6,913 nucleotides of DNA from Streptosporangiaceae bacterium (GTDB lineage Bacteria > Actinomycetota > Actinomycetes > Streptosporangiales > Streptosporangiaceae): NCBI GenBank assembly GCA_030043395.1, contig JASHXW010000320.1:1-6913 (forward strand), in the 5' to 3' direction. The notes under the pieces are model-generated. The model had not been told where the DNA came from and ran no database searches. It saw only the letters and a program-made list of their open reading frames with translations. This document shows positions 5,713 through 6,913 of the stretch, in pieces. How positions within the stretch are numbered: position 1 is the first letter of the stretch; each line of letters starts with the position of its first letter. The translations under genes were made by a program, and so were the position numbers.

Positions 5713-5786
5713 TAGCTCTGTCTGCTTTGCATACGGGAGTAAGGCGGAGCTGGCCCTAGATCCCGGGTTGGCGCGCGCGGCTCCGA

Positions 5787-5792
5787 TAGGCT
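5787..5792 (+). promoter_or_regulatory. -10 box of the unknown membrane protein gene (leaderless)
   Basis: TAGGCT fits TAnnnT. If its last T is at -7, transcription starts at 5799, exactly on the second of two adjacent GTG codons. No Shine-Dalgarno site and no clear -35 box are seen. Confidence 0.45.
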
Positions 5793-5798
5793 GCCGTG

Positions 5799-6446
5799 GT
5801 GTCCATCTGGGTGACGGTCTCGTCACTGGCGACCGGTTTCGGCACGCTCATCCTCGCGATCGCGACGTTCGCGTCGGTGCGATCCTCGAACCGATCCGCC
5901 AGGTCGGCCGACCGAGCCGCGCGGATCGCCGAGCGTGCGCTGATGGTGGGCATGCGGCCGCTGCTAGTCAACTCGCGGATGCAAGATCCGCAGCAGAAGG
6001 TCGCCTTCATCGAAGGCAACTTGCATGCCATCGCCGGTGGTCGCGCCATCATGCAGGCCACGGATGAAGCCGTGTTCATGGCGCTCTCGGTCCGAAACGT
6101 CGGCACCGGGCTAGCCGTCATGCACGGGTGGCACGTCGAGGCGGGCATGGTCGGCAACCGATCGCATCCCGAACCCGGGGACTTCACCAGCCAGCAGCGA
6201 GACATCTACGTCGCGCCTAATGACCTCGGCTTCTGGCAGGGAGCGCTTCGCGACCCCGCAGCGGACGCGTTCGACCTAGTTGGCGCGGCGATCAAGACCA
6301 TGGATGCGGTCACCATCTACCTGCTCTACGGGGACTACGAGGGCGGGCAGCGCGTGATCACCCAGTTCACTGTCCGGCCTGCGGGGGAGAACTGGGTCTC
6401 ATCGGCGGTCAGGCACTTCAACGTGGACAACCCTGACCCGCGTTAG
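5799..6446 (+). CDS. Single-pass membrane protein of unknown function
   Basis: 215 residues from this GTG; another GTG one codon earlier (5796) is possible, but the TAGGCT box makes 5799 the likely leaderless start. Residues 4-27 form one hydrophobic helix (VTVSSLATGFGTLILAIATF) that should anchor the protein. It is followed by an Arg/Ala/Ser-rich amphipathic helix (28-49) that by the positive-inside rule points the large C-terminal part into the cytoplasm. The remaining part is soluble and probably beta-rich, with blocks such as LSVRNVGTGLAVMHGWHV, DLGFWQGALRDP, LLYGDYEGGQRVITQF and SAVRHFNVDN. I recall similar hypothetical proteins in other actinobacteria, with the same anchor-plus-domain layout, but no known function. 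There are no enzyme motifs I recognise. It is divergent from the IclR gene and shares its control region, which may mean common regulation or only adjacency. Confidence 0.8.
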   Translation: MSIWVTVSSLATGFGTLILAIATFASVRSSNRSARSADRAARIAERALMVGMRPLLVNSRMQDPQQKVAFIEGNLHAIAGGRAIMQATDEAVFMALSVRNVGTGLAVMHGWHVEAGMVGNRSHPEPGDFTSQQRDIYVAPNDLGFWQGALRDPAADAFDLVGAAIKTMDAVTIYLLYGDYEGGQRVITQFTVRPAGENWVSSAVRHFNVDNPDPR

Positions 6447-6528
6447 CTAGCCCAAAGAGCGCGGATTTCATGATCAGGGTGGGAATTGTGCAGGATCCAG
6501 CGCAAAACTCACCCGCATCCGGGGCAGT

Positions 6529-6559
6529 GCCAGCGCGAGCGGGCGCCGCCCGCGCTGGC
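6529..6559. terminator. Strong GC hairpin between two plus-strand genes
   Basis: GCCAGCGCG pairs with CGCGCTGGC, and after one A/C mismatch four more pairs follow, giving a near-continuous stem of 14 positions with a very small loop. It lies about 80 bases after the stop of the upstream gene and ends one base before the TACCAT box of the next. It could end upstream transcription, as actinobacterial T-less hairpins often do, or be a regulatory site in the promoter. The rest of the 126-base gap shows nothing clear. Confidence 0.5.
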
Positions 6560-6560
6560 C

Positions 6561-6566
6561 TACCAT
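6561..6566 (+). promoter_or_regulatory. -10 box of the LLM oxidoreductase gene (leaderless)
   Basis: TACCAT fits TAnnnT, and six bases separate it from the ATG, so the predicted start point coincides with the A of the start codon. GGGG just before the ATG is too close to act as a Shine-Dalgarno site. The surrounding 13 bases recur before the SCP2 gene. Confidence 0.5.
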
Positions 6567-6572
6567 CGGGGC

Positions 6573-6913
6573 ATGAGATTCGCGACCGCCATTCCGCAGT
6601 TCGTCGCCGACGGGGAGTTCGACCACACCGCGTTCGCCGCCTACCTGGCCAGGGCCGAGGAGCTTGGCTATGAGAGCGCATGGACGATGGAGCAGGTACT
6701 CGGCTCAGGTCCGCAGCTCGCGCCGACCGAGGCGATGACTTACGCGGCCGCCTGCACCAGCACGCTAAGGCTCGGCTGCGTGGTATTCGTGTCCACGCTG
6801 CACAACCCCGTGCACCTGGCCAAGAGCCTGAGCTCGCTCGACCAGCTCAGTCGCGGCCGGCTCGAGATCGGCGTCGGCACGGGCGGCAAGTTCCGGCCGT
6901 TCGCTGCGTTCGA
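6573..6913 (+). CDS. LLM-class (F420- or FMN-dependent) oxidoreductase, N-terminal part (3' end cut by window)
   Basis: The first 113 residues of a luciferase-like TIM-barrel protein. Visible are the first strand (MRFATAIPQF), the helix and strand AEELGYESAWTMEQVLG (29-44) with the usual 'A-e-lG-dslW--eh' pattern, a TLRLGCVVFVS strand (64-74), and HNPVHLAKSLSSLDQLSRGR (77-96) followed by LEIGVGTGG (97-105), which together form the clearest family mark. Members oxidise or reduce substrates with F420 or FMN; an actinobacterial host makes F420 plausible, but the cofactor and substrate cannot be told from this part. The family is normally about 280-350 residues, so roughly two thirds are missing. 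The start is set by the promoter-like TACCAT box and the family's typical N-terminus. Confidence 0.87.
   Translation, partial: MRFATAIPQFVADGEFDHTAFAAYLARAEELGYESAWTMEQVLGSGPQLAPTEAMTYAAACTSTLRLGCVVFVSTLHNPVHLAKSLSSLDQLSRGRLEIGVGTGGKFRPFAAF

Noticed and set aside
5504..5798. Small gene, riboswitch or non-coding RNA in the divergent control region
   Set aside because: Only very short frames occur, and no strong multi-stem fold was visible by eye; operators and promoters explain the visible structure.
6418..6681. Small minus-strand frame between the last two genes, and a plus-strand frame at 6470-6673
   Set aside because: Both run through the GC hairpin, overlap the oxidoreductase start, and are dominated by Arg/Ala/Gly; no supporting signals.

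Overview
The window is GC-rich, with G/C third positions, long spurious antisense frames, TAnnnT promoters placed directly at start codons, a MurJ-type flippase and an LLM-class oxidoreductase. Together these point to an actinobacterial chromosome, probably a soil actinomycete; the species cannot be named from this. No mobile element, rRNA, tRNA or CRISPR array was seen.

Layout. (1) 1-864, plus strand: the 3' end of a multispanning membrane protein of the MurJ/MviN (MOP exporter) type, cut by the window edge. (2) 854-5503, minus strand: four co-directional genes, in transcription order an IclR-family regulator, a PfkB-family sugar kinase most like 2-keto-3-deoxygluconate kinase, a small SCP2 sterol-binding-domain protein, and a glycogen-debranching-type glycoside hydrolase. 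The last two overlap by ATGA and are probably translationally coupled. The hydrolase gene runs 11 bases into the membrane-protein gene, tail to tail. (3) 5504-5798: a comparatively AT-rich divergent control region with a clear 21-bp inverted repeat over a predicted iclR promoter and several related partial boxes. (4) 5799-6446, plus strand: a single-pass membrane protein of unknown function, apparently leaderless. (5) 6573-6913, plus strand: the start of an LLM-class (F420- or flavin-dependent) oxidoreductase, also apparently leaderless, behind a strong GC hairpin.

How it fits together. The central block looks like a carbohydrate-utilisation locus: an IclR regulator, likely autoregulated and perhaps effector-controlled, a kinase for a sugar acid such as KDG, and a cytoplasmic (alpha/alpha)6-barrel glycosidase. 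The lipid-binding-fold SCP2 protein fused translationally to the glycosidase is the odd partner. Gaps of about 140-150 bases on either side of the kinase gene mean that one operon is not certain; a separate promoter in front of the SCP2 gene is possible.

Most notable non-coding signals: a perfect 18-bp palindrome written in rare codons inside the kinase gene; five 18-bp tandem units running in frame into the kinase start codon; the 21-bp IclR-type operator; and a 13-base promoter element shared by the SCP2 and oxidoreductase genes. I see no convincing wholly new multi-gene system; the SCP2/glycosidase pair and the intragenic palindrome deserve the closest look.
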